A DNA stretch of 24,475 nucleotides from Aestuariicoccus sp032586235 (GTDB lineage Bacteria; Pseudomonadota; Alphaproteobacteria; Rhodobacterales; Rhodobacteraceae), in contig NZ_JAWHTD010000052.1 of the NCBI RefSeq assembly GCF_032586235.1, positions 1-24,475 on the forward strand, read 5' to 3'. The position numbers and the translations under genes were made by a program. The notes under the pieces were generated by a model. That model did not search any database, had not been told where the DNA came from, and worked only from the letters and a program-made list of their open reading frames with translations. Positions 15,834 to 23,168 of this stretch are shown here, piece by piece; the stretch's first letter is position 1, and the number at the start of each line of letters is the position of its first letter.

Positions 15834-16793
15834 ATGATAACCGATCCCGACAACAAGTTCGCCTTCCAGCTCGACTGGAACCTGCTGCGCACCTTCCTGG
15901 TGATCGCCGAGGAACAAAGCATCACCCGCGCCGCCCACCGGCTGCTGCGCGGCCAGCCCGCGGTCAGCCTCGCGCTCAAACGACTCGAGACCGAGCTCGA
16001 CTGCCGCCTTGTGGAACGCGGCAAGGGCGAGTTTCGGCTGACCTCGGCGGGGCGCAGGCTTTATAGCGAGGCGGGGGCGCTCTTTCACGGCGTGTCGCAA
16101 CTGCCCGACAGCCTGGGGCAGGCGCGGAACGAGCTTTCGGGCGACGTGCGCATTCTGGTGGCCAGCCATGTCATCACCCCGCTGCTCGACCGCCAGCTGA
16201 CCCATTTCGCCCAGCATCATCCCAAGGTGCGCTTCAGCATCCGGGTCGAGACCAGCGGCAACGTCATCCAGGAGGTCCGCGAACGCCAGGCCAGCCTCGG
16301 CATCTGTCTGGTCAACCGCCAGCTTCCGGATCTGGAATACATGCATATGTACCGCGAATTCTTTGGCTTTTTCTGCGGTCGCACGAATCCCCTCTTCGGC
16401 CGCGAGGGCCTGAAGATGGACGATCTGCGCGATCACCCCTTCGTGGCCTTCGACACCGAAGAGATCGACAACGCCCTGCGCCAGATCGTGATCCTGCGCA
16501 ACGACTGGGGGCTGACGCGCGAGGTGACCGGGCGGTCCTCGCAATTGGAAGAGGTGCGGCGCATGGTCATGTGCGGCATGGGGATCGGCGCCTTCCCGGT
16601 GCATGTGGTGCAGAACGACGTCGAGCGCGGGCTGCTCTGGCGGCTGCCGCCCTACGAGGCGCCCCCGGCGGTCGACATCTTCCTGATCGTGAACCCGCGC
16701 AAGCACATGAACCGCGCCGAGGACAAGTTCGTCGGCGATCTGATGCGCGCGATCCGAAAGACCCCTCTGGACGAACGCACCTACCTGGCCTGA
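15834..16793 (+). CDS. LysR-family transcriptional regulator of the divergent catabolic operon
   Basis: This 319-aa LysR-type regulator has an N-terminal winged helix-turn-helix (about 13-72: LDWNLLRTFLVIAEEQSITRAA, then GQPAVSLALKRLE). The periplasmic-binding-protein-like effector domain occupies about 100-300. It is divergent from the PotB-first operon, the usual arrangement for a pathway-specific activator that senses the imported compound or an intermediate. The ATG at 15834 lacks a clear Shine-Dalgarno sequence; no better upstream start exists because TGA stops lie close by. The effector is unknown. Confidence 0.9.
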   Translation: MITDPDNKFAFQLDWNLLRTFLVIAEEQSITRAAHRLLRGQPAVSLALKRLETELDCRLVERGKGEFRLTSAGRRLYSEAGALFHGVSQLPDSLGQARNELSGDVRILVASHVITPLLDRQLTHFAQHHPKVRFSIRVETSGNVIQEVRERQASLGICLVNRQLPDLEYMHMYREFFGFFCGRTNPLFGREGLKMDDLRDHPFVAFDTEEIDNALRQIVILRNDWGLTREVTGRSSQLEEVRRMVMCGMGIGAFPVHVVQNDVERGLLWRLPPYEAPPAVDIFLIVNPRKHMNRAEDKFVGDLMRAIRKTPLDERTYLA

Positions 16794-16818
16794 AGGGGCC
16801 ATCCGCTGCGCCATGTCG

Positions 16819-16833
16819 TCGCCAAATCGGCGA
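16819..16833 (+). terminator. Weak hairpin after the LysR gene
   Basis: TCGCC-aaatc-GGCGA lies 26 nt after the LysR stop and before the riboswitch. There is no U tract, so intrinsic termination is uncertain; it is the only candidate to separate lysR from the B12 operon. Confidence 0.25.
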
Positions 16834-16849
16834 GCGTCGCAATGCGGGC

Positions 16850-16878
16850 TTGCGCGACTCTGCGCGCGGGCGTAGGAC
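16850..16878 (+). promoter_or_regulatory. Weak candidate promoter for the B12 operon
   Basis: TTGCGC (16850-16855) and TAGGAC (16873-16878), 17 bases apart, are the best -35/-10-like pair ahead of the riboswitch. They would start the transcript close to 16885, at the aptamer's 5' edge. The -10 match is poor, so this is tentative. Confidence 0.22.
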
Positions 16879-16882
16879 CGGT

Positions 16883-17062
16883 ATTGCTTCGGTCCTGGGT
16901 GAGAGCCCTGGATAATAGGGAACGCGGTCCCCCGTTTCGGGAAAGCCGCGACTGCCCCCGCAACTGTAGGCGGCGAGCGTGACCGGTACATGCCACTGGG
17001 GATTCCCCGGGAAGGCCCGTGTCACGCAGCGACCCGCAAGTCAGGAGACCTGCCGAAGCGAT
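16883..17062 (+). ncRNA. Cobalamin (vitamin B12) riboswitch aptamer
   Basis: Conserved cobalamin-aptamer blocks appear in order: GGGTGAGAGCCCTGG, AATAGGGAACGCGGT, GACTGCCCCCGCAACTGTAG, GCCACTGGGG...CGGGAAGGC, and the B12 box ACCCGCAAGTCAGGAGACC TGCC. The closing stem P1 can be read directly: ATTGCTTCGG (16883-16892) pairs with CCGAAGCGAT (17053-17062). It lies 148 nt upstream of a TonB-dependent receptor gene, the classical location for B12 control. Binding of adenosyl- or other cobalamin is expected to switch the downstream operon off. Confidence 0.95.
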
Positions 17063-17210
17063 CACCCTACCGACGCGCGGGGCGCGCGGACGGTGACGGT
17101 TCTCCGGCGTGGTGACATCAACTCACCGTTGGCGGAGGGGCCGAGCCTTTCCAAAGACAAGATCAAAGACCCCGGGCACGGCCCGTGCCCACGATCTGGA
17201 AAGGATCGCA
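17063..17210 (+). promoter_or_regulatory. Riboswitch expression platform with start-site hairpins
   Basis: Between aptamer and btuB lie several possible stems: ACCG...CGGT around a GCGCG core (17069-17094), CTCCG/GGTGA...TCACC/CGGAG (17102-17137), and GGGCACG-gcc-CGTGCCC (17174-17190). The last, CGATC-tggaaag-GATCG (17192-17208), encloses the AAGGA ribosome-binding site 5 nt before the ATG. TCACC occurs at 17063 and 17123 and GGTGA at 17092 and 17111, so alternative pairings are possible. There is no U tract, which favours translational control. Confidence 0.6.
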
Positions 17211-19148
17211 ATGACCCGTTTTCTCACCTCGGTTTCCGCTATTGCGCTAACCGCCCTGCCCGCCTTTGGACAAGAGGCGATGGATCTCGACGCCATCACC
17301 GTCTTTGCCGGGCTCGAAGAGACCACGACGCTGCAGACCGGCGTGTCGGTGGATGTGATCACCGAAGAAGACCTTGAAGAGACCGGCGAGGTGCGCGTGG
17401 TCGATTTCCTGGCCCGCCAGCCGGGCGTCACCCTGCGCGCCACCGGCCCCGTGGGCGCCGTGACCGGGCTGAGCCTGCGCGGCATCAGCCAGAACAACGT
17501 CGCGGTGCGCGTGGACGGGATCGACGTGTCGGACCCTTCGGGCACCCAGGTGGCCTTCGATTTCGGGTCGCTGCTGACCTCGGATATCAGCAGGATCGAG
17601 ATCCTGCGCGGCGCGCAATCGGCGATCTACGGGTCCGAGGCGCTGGGGGGTGCGATCAACATCACCACCAAGCGGGCCGCGCGCGACGGCGTGTCCTTCG
17701 ACACGCTGTTCGAAGTGGGCAGCTTCAACACCCGCCGGGCCTCGGTCAGCGCGCTGGCGCGCGGCGCGGGCTATGAGACGAGCGTCACCCTGTCCTATCT
17801 CGCCACTGATGGCTTTTCGGCGGGCGACACCGATGCGCCCGACCTCGGGACGGTCGCGCCCAACGACACCAACGGCGAGGCCGACGGGTTCGAGGCGCGG
17901 CGGCTGAGCTTTTCGGGCCGCTACGACATCGGCGCAGCCACGCTGGAGGTGTCGGCCTTCACCGAGACCTCGGAATTCGACTATGACGAATCGAGCGCGG
18001 GCAACGTCTATGACGGCACGCCCGACGATGTGACCGAGCGCGACCAGCGCGGCCTGCGCGCGGCGCTTTCGTTCACCACCGGCGCGGTGGATCACACGCT
18101 GGCGGCCTCGGCCTTCGTGTCGGACAGGGTGCTGAGCGGCACCAGCGTGGACACCTTCAGCGGCGTGGCCGACGGCGCCTATATCGGAACGCCCTACCCG
18201 TTCGAGTTCCAGTATACCGGCCGGCGGACCGAGCTGAGCTATCAGGCGGGCTTTGATCTGAACGCCGGTACGCGCGCGGTTCTGGGCCTGCAGCGCACCG
18301 TCGAACGCTACGAAGACGACATCGCCGGGGCCAGCTCATTCGGGCCCTACGGGTCGGCGCAAGAGCATGAGACGGATGTGAATTCGGTCTTCGGCGAGCT
18401 GACCTACGCGCCCTCCGGCGACATCGACCTGAGCCTGGCGCTGCGTCACGACGACCATTCGGAATACGGCGGCTACACCACCGGACGGCTCAGCGCCGTG
18501 TGGCGGGTGCAGCCCGACCTGATCCTGCGCGCCAATGCGGCGACGGGGTATCGCGCGCCCTCGAATTACGAGCTTTTCGCGGCCTTCGCGGGCAATCCGG
18601 ACCTGGAGCCCGAGACCTCGAAATCCTTCGATCTGGGGATCGAAAAGCGCTGGGGCGAGGACGCCTATCTGCGCGCCACCGCCTTTTATATCGAGGCCGA
18701 GGACATCATCGACTACAGCTTCACCACCTTCGCCTATACCCAGCGGTCGGGCACCGCGACGCGCAAGGGGCTGGAGCTGGCGGGCGGTCTGACGCTGGGC
18801 CAGGGCGTGCGGCTCGACGGCAGCTATACGCTGACCGAAAGCGATGCCGACGTGACGCTGGACAGCTCGAGCTGGACCACGACCGTGCCGCGCCACACGC
18901 TGGCGCTGTCGCTGTCGGCGGATCTGGGCCAGCGCGCGGGTGTCACGGTGACCGGGCTTTACGAGGCCGACCGCGAAGGCGGGCTGGTGGATTACGGCCT
19001 GATCAACACCACCTTCACCTACGATCTGACCGACGAGGCGCAGGCCTATCTGCGCCTCGAGAACCTGCTGGACGAGGATTACCAGACCGTTCCGGGCTAC
19101 GGCCAGTCGGGGCGGGCTGCGTATTTCGGGGTCCGTGCGTCCTTCTAG
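17211..19148 (+). CDS. btuB: TonB-dependent vitamin B12 receptor BtuB
   Basis: This 645-aa outer-membrane receptor imports cobalamin using TonB energy. Residues 1-21 are a signal peptide (FLTSVSAIALTALPAFGQ). A TonB box-like DAITVFAG follows at about 26-33. The plug domain (about 38-150) contains RQPGVTLRATGPVG, LSLRGISQNNVAVRVDGI and RIEILRGAQSAIYGSEALGG. The rest is a 22-strand-type barrel ending in the C-terminal Phe of YFGVRASF. The ATG at 17211 has GGAAAGGA upstream and begins the signal peptide directly; in-frame codons further up are in the riboswitch leader. The riboswitch and downstream btuFCD genes make cobalamin the substrate, although corrinoid precursors are also possible. Confidence 0.92.
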   Translation: MTRFLTSVSAIALTALPAFGQEAMDLDAITVFAGLEETTTLQTGVSVDVITEEDLEETGEVRVVDFLARQPGVTLRATGPVGAVTGLSLRGISQNNVAVRVDGIDVSDPSGTQVAFDFGSLLTSDISRIEILRGAQSAIYGSEALGGAINITTKRAARDGVSFDTLFEVGSFNTRRASVSALARGAGYETSVTLSYLATDGFSAGDTDAPDLGTVAPNDTNGEADGFEARRLSFSGRYDIGAATLEVSAFTETSEFDYDESSAGNVYDGTPDDVTERDQRGLRAALSFTTGAVDHTLAASAFVSDRVLSGTSVDTFSGVADGAYIGTPYPFEFQYTGRRTELSYQAGFDLNAGTRAVLGLQRTVERYEDDIAGASSFGPYGSAQEHETDVNSVFGELTYAPSGDIDLSLALRHDDHSEYGGYTTGRLSAVWRVQPDLILRANAATGYRAPSNYELFAAFAGNPDLEPETSKSFDLGIEKRWGEDAYLRATAFYIEAEDIIDYSFTTFAYTQRSGTATRKGLELAGGLTLGQGVRLDGSYTLTESDADVTLDSSSWTTTVPRHTLALSLSADLGQRAGVTVTGLYEADREGGLVDYGLINTTFTYDLTDEAQAYLRLENLLDEDYQTVPGYGQSGRAAYFGVRASF

Positions 19149-19953
19149 GTTCATATCGCTGGTGGCCGCGCTCTTCTTTGCGGGCGCGGCGGCCATGGCG
19201 GCACCGCAGCGGGTGGTGTCGCTGAACCTGTGCACCGATCAGCTGGCGCTGCTGCTGGCCCCCGACCGGCTGGTGTCGGTGACGCCGCTGGCGCGCGATC
19301 CGCGTTCCTCGGCCATGGCCGAGGCGGCGGCGGAGGTGCCGGTGACCGACGGCAGCGCAGAGGCGGTGGTGCTGCTGGACCCCGACCTGGTGCTGGCGGG
19401 CAGCTACACCACCCGCGCCACGGTCGAGATGCTGCAGCGGCTGGGGCTCGGGGTCGAGATTTTCGCCCCGGTGAACACGCTGGAAGAGGCGCGCGCCAAC
19501 ATCCTGCGCATGGGTGCGCTGCTGGAGCGCGAGGCGCGGGCGCGGCAGATCGTCGAGGCTTTTGACGCGCGGCTGGCCGAGCTGCGCCGGGGCGAAGGGC
19601 CCTCGCCGCGCGTGGCGCTTTATTATGCGCTGGGAAACACCGCCGGGCGCGACACCCTGCCCGGCGACATCCTGGCCGCCGCCGGGATGGAGAACATCGC
19701 CGCCGAGCGCGGCCTGCCTTTCGGCGGCGCGCTGCCGCTGGAAGAGCTGGTGCTGGCCGATCCCGACCTGGTGCTGATCGGGCGGCCTTATGGCGGGCAC
19801 GCGCGGGCCACGGAGCTTTTGCAGCACCCGGTTCTGCGCGAGAGCGGCAAGCTGCGGGTGGTCGAGGGCGGCGCGGACTGGACCTGCGAGACGCCGGCGC
19901 TGCTGGATGCGGTGGCGGCGATGCGCGCGCTGCGGCTGGAGTGGGCTGAATGA
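19135..19953 (+). CDS. btuF: Cobalamin-type ABC substrate-binding protein (BtuF-like), GTG start
   Basis: This 272-aa periplasmic binding protein has the helical-backbone cluster A-II fold used for B12 and siderophores. The signal peptide is FISLVAALFFAGAAAMAA. The mature start PQRVVSLNLCTDQLALLLAP is the BtuF/FecB signature, followed by two lobes around a helix (AVVLLDPDLVLAG, then YYALGNTAGRDTLPGDIL, LVLADPDLVLIG). The GTG at 19135 overlaps the last 14 nt of btuB, in a different frame, giving a full signal peptide. Its stop overlaps the permease ATG (ATGA). It delivers cobalamin from the receptor to BtuC. Confidence 0.88.
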   Translation: MRPSRFISLVAALFFAGAAAMAAPQRVVSLNLCTDQLALLLAPDRLVSVTPLARDPRSSAMAEAAAEVPVTDGSAEAVVLLDPDLVLAGSYTTRATVEMLQRLGLGVEIFAPVNTLEEARANILRMGALLEREARARQIVEAFDARLAELRRGEGPSPRVALYYALGNTAGRDTLPGDILAAAGMENIAAERGLPFGGALPLEELVLADPDLVLIGRPYGGHARATELLQHPVLRESGKLRVVEGGADWTCETPALLDAVAAMRALRLEWAE

Positions 19954-20981
19954 GCGCGCGGGCCGCTCCTCGCGCCCTTGCGGCCGCTCCTCGCAGCGGC
20001 GCGGCCTTGGCGGCGGGGCTGGGCGCGCTGGTGCTGACGCTTTTTGCGGCCTCGCTGGTGGTGGGTCATGCCGCCATCGCGCCCGGCGCGGCGCTGGCCG
20101 GGCTCATGGGGAAAGGCGACCCGCTCTATCAGATGGTGATGCAGGACATCCGCCTGCCGCGCGCCCTGCTCGCGGCGATGGTGGGCGCATCGCTGGGCCT
20201 GTCCGGCGCGGCGATGCAGGGCTATCTGCGCAACCCGCTGGCCGAGCCGGGGCTGATCGGCGTGTCGGGTGCGGCCGCCCTCGGCGCGGTGATCGCGCTG
20301 CAGACCGGCCTTGCGGCCGCCTTTGCGCTGGCGCTGCCGCTGATGGCGCTGGTCTTTGCCTGCGGCGCGGTCGGGCTGATTCTGGTGCTGGCGGGTCCGC
20401 GCGGCGCATCGCTGACGCTGATCCTGGCGGGCATCGCGGTGTCGGCGCTGGCGGGGGCGCTGACCTCGCTGTTGCTGAACCTGTCGCCCAACCCCTATGC
20501 CGCCTCTGAGATCGTGTTCTGGATGATGGGGTCGGTGGCCGACCGCTCGATGGCGCATGTGGCGCTGGCGCTGCCGGTCATGGCCCTGGGCTGGGCGCTG
20601 CTGGCGACGCTGGGGCGGGGGCTGAGCGCGCTGACGCTGGGCGAGGACGCGGCCCAGGCGATGGGTGTGTCGCTGGGCGGGCTGCGGCTGCGGCTGCTGG
20701 TCGGAACGGCGGCGGCGGTCGGCGCGGCGACGGCTGTGGCGGGGGCCGTCGGGTTCGTCGGGCTGGTGGTGCCGCATCTCTTGCGCCGGGCCTGCGGGGC
20801 GCGGCCCGACCGGCTGCTCTGGGCCTCGGCACTGGGGGGGGCGGCAATGGTGCTGGCGGCGGACCTTGCGGTGCGGCTGATCCTGCCCGAGCGCGATTTG
20901 AAGCTGGGCGTCGTCATGGCGATCATCGGCGCGCCGCTGTTCCTGCACCTCATCTACAAGACCCGGAGGGAGATCCTGTGA
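19950..20981 (+). CDS. btuC: Cobalamin ABC transporter permease BtuC (FecCD family)
   Basis: This 343-aa inner-membrane permease has about ten helices. Family motifs are RLPRALLAAMVGASLGLSGAAMQG, NPLAEPGLIGVSGAAALGAV, the GEDAAQAMGVSL loop that meets the ATPase, and GFVGLVVPHLLRRACG. Its ATG overlaps the BtuF stop by 4 nt, and its stop overlaps the BtuD GTG. A 32-residue alanine- and arginine-rich N-terminal extension precedes the first helix. The family also carries iron siderophores and haem; the riboswitch-led operon decides for B12. Confidence 0.9.
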   Translation: MSARAAPRALAAAPRSGAALAAGLGALVLTLFAASLVVGHAAIAPGAALAGLMGKGDPLYQMVMQDIRLPRALLAAMVGASLGLSGAAMQGYLRNPLAEPGLIGVSGAAALGAVIALQTGLAAAFALALPLMALVFACGAVGLILVLAGPRGASLTLILAGIAVSALAGALTSLLLNLSPNPYAASEIVFWMMGSVADRSMAHVALALPVMALGWALLATLGRGLSALTLGEDAAQAMGVSLGGLRLRLLVGTAAAVGAATAVAGAVGFVGLVVPHLLRRACGARPDRLLWASALGGAAMVLAADLAVRLILPERDLKLGVVMAIIGAPLFLHLIYKTRREIL

Positions 20982-21736
20982 CCCTCCTTACCGTCGAGAA
21001 CCTGACCGTGCGACGCGGCGAATGCCCGGTGGTGGACGGCGTGTCGTTCAGGGTGGAGCCCGGCGAATGCGTTGGGCTGATCGGCCCGAACGGCGCGGGC
21101 AAGACGACGCTGATGCGGGCGGCGCTTGGCCTTTTGCCGCACGAGGGTCAGAGCGATCTGGCCCGGCTTTCGGCCCGCGACCGGGCCGCGCGGGCCGCCT
21201 GGCTGCCGCAGCAGCGCGAGATCGCCTGGCCCGTCGAGGTCGAGACGCTGGTCGCCCTGGGCCGCCTGCCGCATCTGCCGCGCGGCACGGCGCTGCGCGC
21301 CGAAGACCGCTTTCACGTCGAGGCCGCGCTAACGCGCATGGGGCTGGGCGCGTTCCGCCACCGCGCCGCGACCGAGCTTTCGGGCGGCGAGCAGGCCCGC
21401 GTGCTGATCGCCCGGGCGCTGGCGCAGGATACGGCCCTTCTGCTGGCCGACGAGCCCATCGCCGGGCTTGATCCGGCGGCGCAGATCGCCACGCTGCAAA
21501 CCTTCCGCGCTTTGGCGGAAGAGGGGCGCGGTGTGCTGACCTCGCTGCACGACCTCAGCCTCGCGGCGCGGTTCTGCACCCGGCTGATCCTGCTCGACCA
21601 GGGCCGCAAGGTCGCCGACGGCGCCCCCGCCGAGGTGCTGACCGAGGACCGGCTGGCGCAGGTCTTTCACCTGCGGGCCAAGGTCCACCGGACCGAGCAC
21701 GGCCCGCTCTTTCAGCCGCTGGACGTACTGCCATGA
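20978..21736 (+). CDS. btuD: Cobalamin ABC transporter ATPase BtuD, GTG start
   Basis: This 252-aa ATPase has Walker A GPNGAGKTT (36-44), signature LSGGEQARV, Walker B LLLADEP and H-loop SLHD. It belongs to the FecE/BtuD group. The start is GTG 20978, overlapping the BtuC stop (GTGA), with a very good GGAGGGAG site 5 nt upstream. It energises the inner-membrane step of B12 import. Its own stop overlaps the ATG of a 20-codon reading frame that leads to exbB. Confidence 0.9.
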   Translation: MTLLTVENLTVRRGECPVVDGVSFRVEPGECVGLIGPNGAGKTTLMRAALGLLPHEGQSDLARLSARDRAARAAWLPQQREIAWPVEVETLVALGRLPHLPRGTALRAEDRFHVEAALTRMGLGAFRHRAATELSGGEQARVLIARALAQDTALLLADEPIAGLDPAAQIATLQTFRALAEEGRGVLTSLHDLSLAARFCTRLILLDQGRKVADGAPAEVLTEDRLAQVFHLRAKVHRTEHGPLFQPLDVLP

Positions 21737-21795
21737 CCCTGCCCGCCGCATTCCGCCCCGACACCGCCCCTGCATCGGAGGTTCCCTCATGCTGA
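21733..21795 (+). CDS. Very short bridging ORF between btuD and exbB
   Basis: An ATG overlapping the btuD stop (ATGA at 21733-21736) opens a 20-codon frame that ends TGA at 21795, 4 nt beyond the first base pair of the exbB start codon region (ATG 21789). The peptide has no recognisable domain and is Pro/Ala-rich. It spans the 52-nt gap completely and contains the exbB ribosome-binding site CGGAGG. It may serve only to carry ribosomes from btuD to exbB by coupled re-initiation, or may not be translated at all. Confidence 0.3.
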   Translation: MTLPAAFRPDTAPASEVPSC

Positions 21796-22406
21796 CCCAG
21801 ATCGCCCAGACGCTCGACCGTGGCGGCCCCGCGCTCTGGGCCATCGCGGCGCTGTCGGTCACGACCCTGGCGCTGGTGCTGTGGAAGGTCTGGCGGCTCT
21901 GGCGCATGGGCGCCTGGCGCGCGGCCCCCGCCGAAGCGGCGGTGACCCGCTGGACCGACGGCGCGCGGGCCGAGGCGATCGCCGCGCTCTCGGGCCGTAC
22001 GGGCCTGCGCGCCCGCGTTCTGCGCGTCGCCATGACCGAACGCACCGCCCGGGACGAGGCCACAGCGCGCGAGGAAACCGCCCGCGCCGCCCGCGCCGCC
22101 CTGCATGAGGCGCGCGGCGGGCTCAGGGCGCTCGACCTCATCGTCACAATCGCGCCACTGATAGGGCTCATGGGCACCGTTCTGGGCATGATCGACGCCT
22201 TCCAGGCGCTCCAGGCCAGCGGTTCGCGCGCCGACCCCGCAGCGCTTGCAGGCGGCATATGGGAGGCGCTCTTGACCACCGCCGCCGGCATGGGCGTGGC
22301 GATCCCGGCCTCGATGGCGCTGAGCTGGTTCGACAGCGTCGCAGACCGTCTGGCCCACGATCTGGAGGATCTGGCCACCCGCGTCTTTACGGCAGGGCGG
22401 GACTGA
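21789..22406 (+). CDS. exbB: ExbB/TolQ/MotA-family proton-channel protein
   Basis: This 205-aa inner-membrane protein forms the pentameric stator of a TonB motor with ExbD. The first helix is ALWAIAALSVTTLALVLW (15-32). A cytoplasmic domain follows, then the conserved channel pair LDLIVTIAPLIGLMGTVLGMI (about 117-137) and IWEALLTTAAGMGVAIPASMAL. The GLMGTV and TTAAGMGVAIP segments are the ExbB/TolQ signature. CGGAGG lies 7 nt before the ATG. Its TGA overlaps the ATG of exbD1 (TGATG). Position in the B12 operon suggests dedicated energising of BtuB. Confidence 0.9.
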   Translation: MLTQIAQTLDRGGPALWAIAALSVTTLALVLWKVWRLWRMGAWRAAPAEAAVTRWTDGARAEAIAALSGRTGLRARVLRVAMTERTARDEATAREETARAARAALHEARGGLRALDLIVTIAPLIGLMGTVLGMIDAFQALQASGSRADPAALAGGIWEALLTTAAGMGVAIPASMALSWFDSVADRLAHDLEDLATRVFTAGRD

Positions 22407-22777
22407 TGCTGGGCTTCGCCCCTCCGCCACGTCGCCGCAGGCCCAGCCTGACGCCGATGATCGACGTGGTCTTCCTACTGCTGGTCTTCTTCATGCTCGC
22501 CGCCCGCTTCGGCCAGACCGAGGGCCTGCCTCTGGAACTGACCGGCGCGGGCGGTGCCTATGAGGGCCCGCCCCGGCTGGTGACCGTGCTGCCCGAGGCG
22601 GTTCTGCTGAACGGCATAGCGGTCGAGGACCTGCCCGCAGCGCTTGCGCCCCTGATGGCGGGTCCGGGCGACATCGTCGTGATCCGCCCGCGCGGCGGCG
22701 CGGATGTCGAGCGGCTGACCGGCGTGCTGGCCGGGCTGCGCGCCGCCGGGCTGACCACGCTCGCGGTGCTGGAGTGA
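22406..22777 (+). CDS. exbD: ExbD family protein, canonical Asp
   Basis: This 123-aa protein has a short basic cytoplasmic N-terminus (PPPRRRRPSL), one transmembrane helix and a periplasmic domain. The helix motif TPMIDVVFLLLVFFMLAA keeps the protonatable Asp (D20, codon 22463-22465) required for proton-driven motion in ExbD/TolR. The start is the TGATG overlap with exbB at 22406; in-frame ATGs further up would read through exbB sequence. It pairs with the second ExbD gene just downstream. Confidence 0.9.
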   Translation: MLGFAPPPRRRRPSLTPMIDVVFLLLVFFMLAARFGQTEGLPLELTGAGGAYEGPPRLVTVLPEAVLLNGIAVEDLPAALAPLMAGPGDIVVIRPRGGADVERLTGVLAGLRAAGLTTLAVLE

Positions 22778-22781
22778 CCCG

Positions 22782-23168
22782 ATGCTGAGCCGCCGCCTTC
22801 CCCTGATCGCCAGCCCGCCGCGCCGCCGGATGCGCGAACCGGTGGTGCCGATGATCAACGTGGTGTTCCTGCTGTTGATCTTCTTCCTGATGACGGCGCA
22901 GATCGCCCCGCAGGCGCCGTTCGACATGACCTTGCCGCGCGCCTTGGGGGACGAGGCTTTGACGGCGGTGCCCCTCTTCGTGTCCCGGGACGGCGATCTC
23001 GCCTACGGCCCCTTGCGCGGGACCGAAGCGCTAGCCGCCGCCGCCGCCGACGCGCCCCTGACAATCGAGGCCGACGCCCGGCTCGAGGCCGCCCAACTGG
23101 CGCGTCTGCTGGCCGAGCTGGGGCGGCTCGGCGCGGCAGACATTCAGCTTGCGACGGTGCGGCCGTGA
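22782..23168 (+). CDS. exbD: Second ExbD family protein with Asn replacing the channel Asp
   Basis: This 128-aa ExbD/TolR-type protein has a basic N-terminus (SPPRRRMREP), a single helix and a periplasmic domain. In the helix motif VPMINVVFLLLIFFLMTAQ the essential Asp is Asn26 (codon AAC at 22857-22859). Everything else in the motif is preserved. It starts 4 nt after the first exbD stop, and its stop overlaps the tonB start. It presumably forms a heterodimer with the Asp-bearing ExbD, or serves a structural role. I recall similar Asn-type ExbD proteins in other Rhodobacterales but cannot verify this here. Confidence 0.88.
   Translation: MLSRRLPLIASPPRRRMREPVVPMINVVFLLLIFFLMTAQIAPQAPFDMTLPRALGDEALTAVPLFVSRDGDLAYGPLRGTEALAAAAADAPLTIEADARLEAAQLARLLAELGRLGAADIQLATVRP

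Noticed and set aside
16794..16882. Small RNA gene between lysR and the riboswitch
   Set aside because: There is only a weak hairpin and no promoter/terminator pair; the segment is adequately explained as a gene end plus promoter region.
19135..21736. Siderophore or haem ABC importer instead of B12
   Set aside because: The FecCD/FecE/FecB-type families alone would allow it, but the cobalamin riboswitch and the overlapping btuB-type receptor gene make B12 much more likely.
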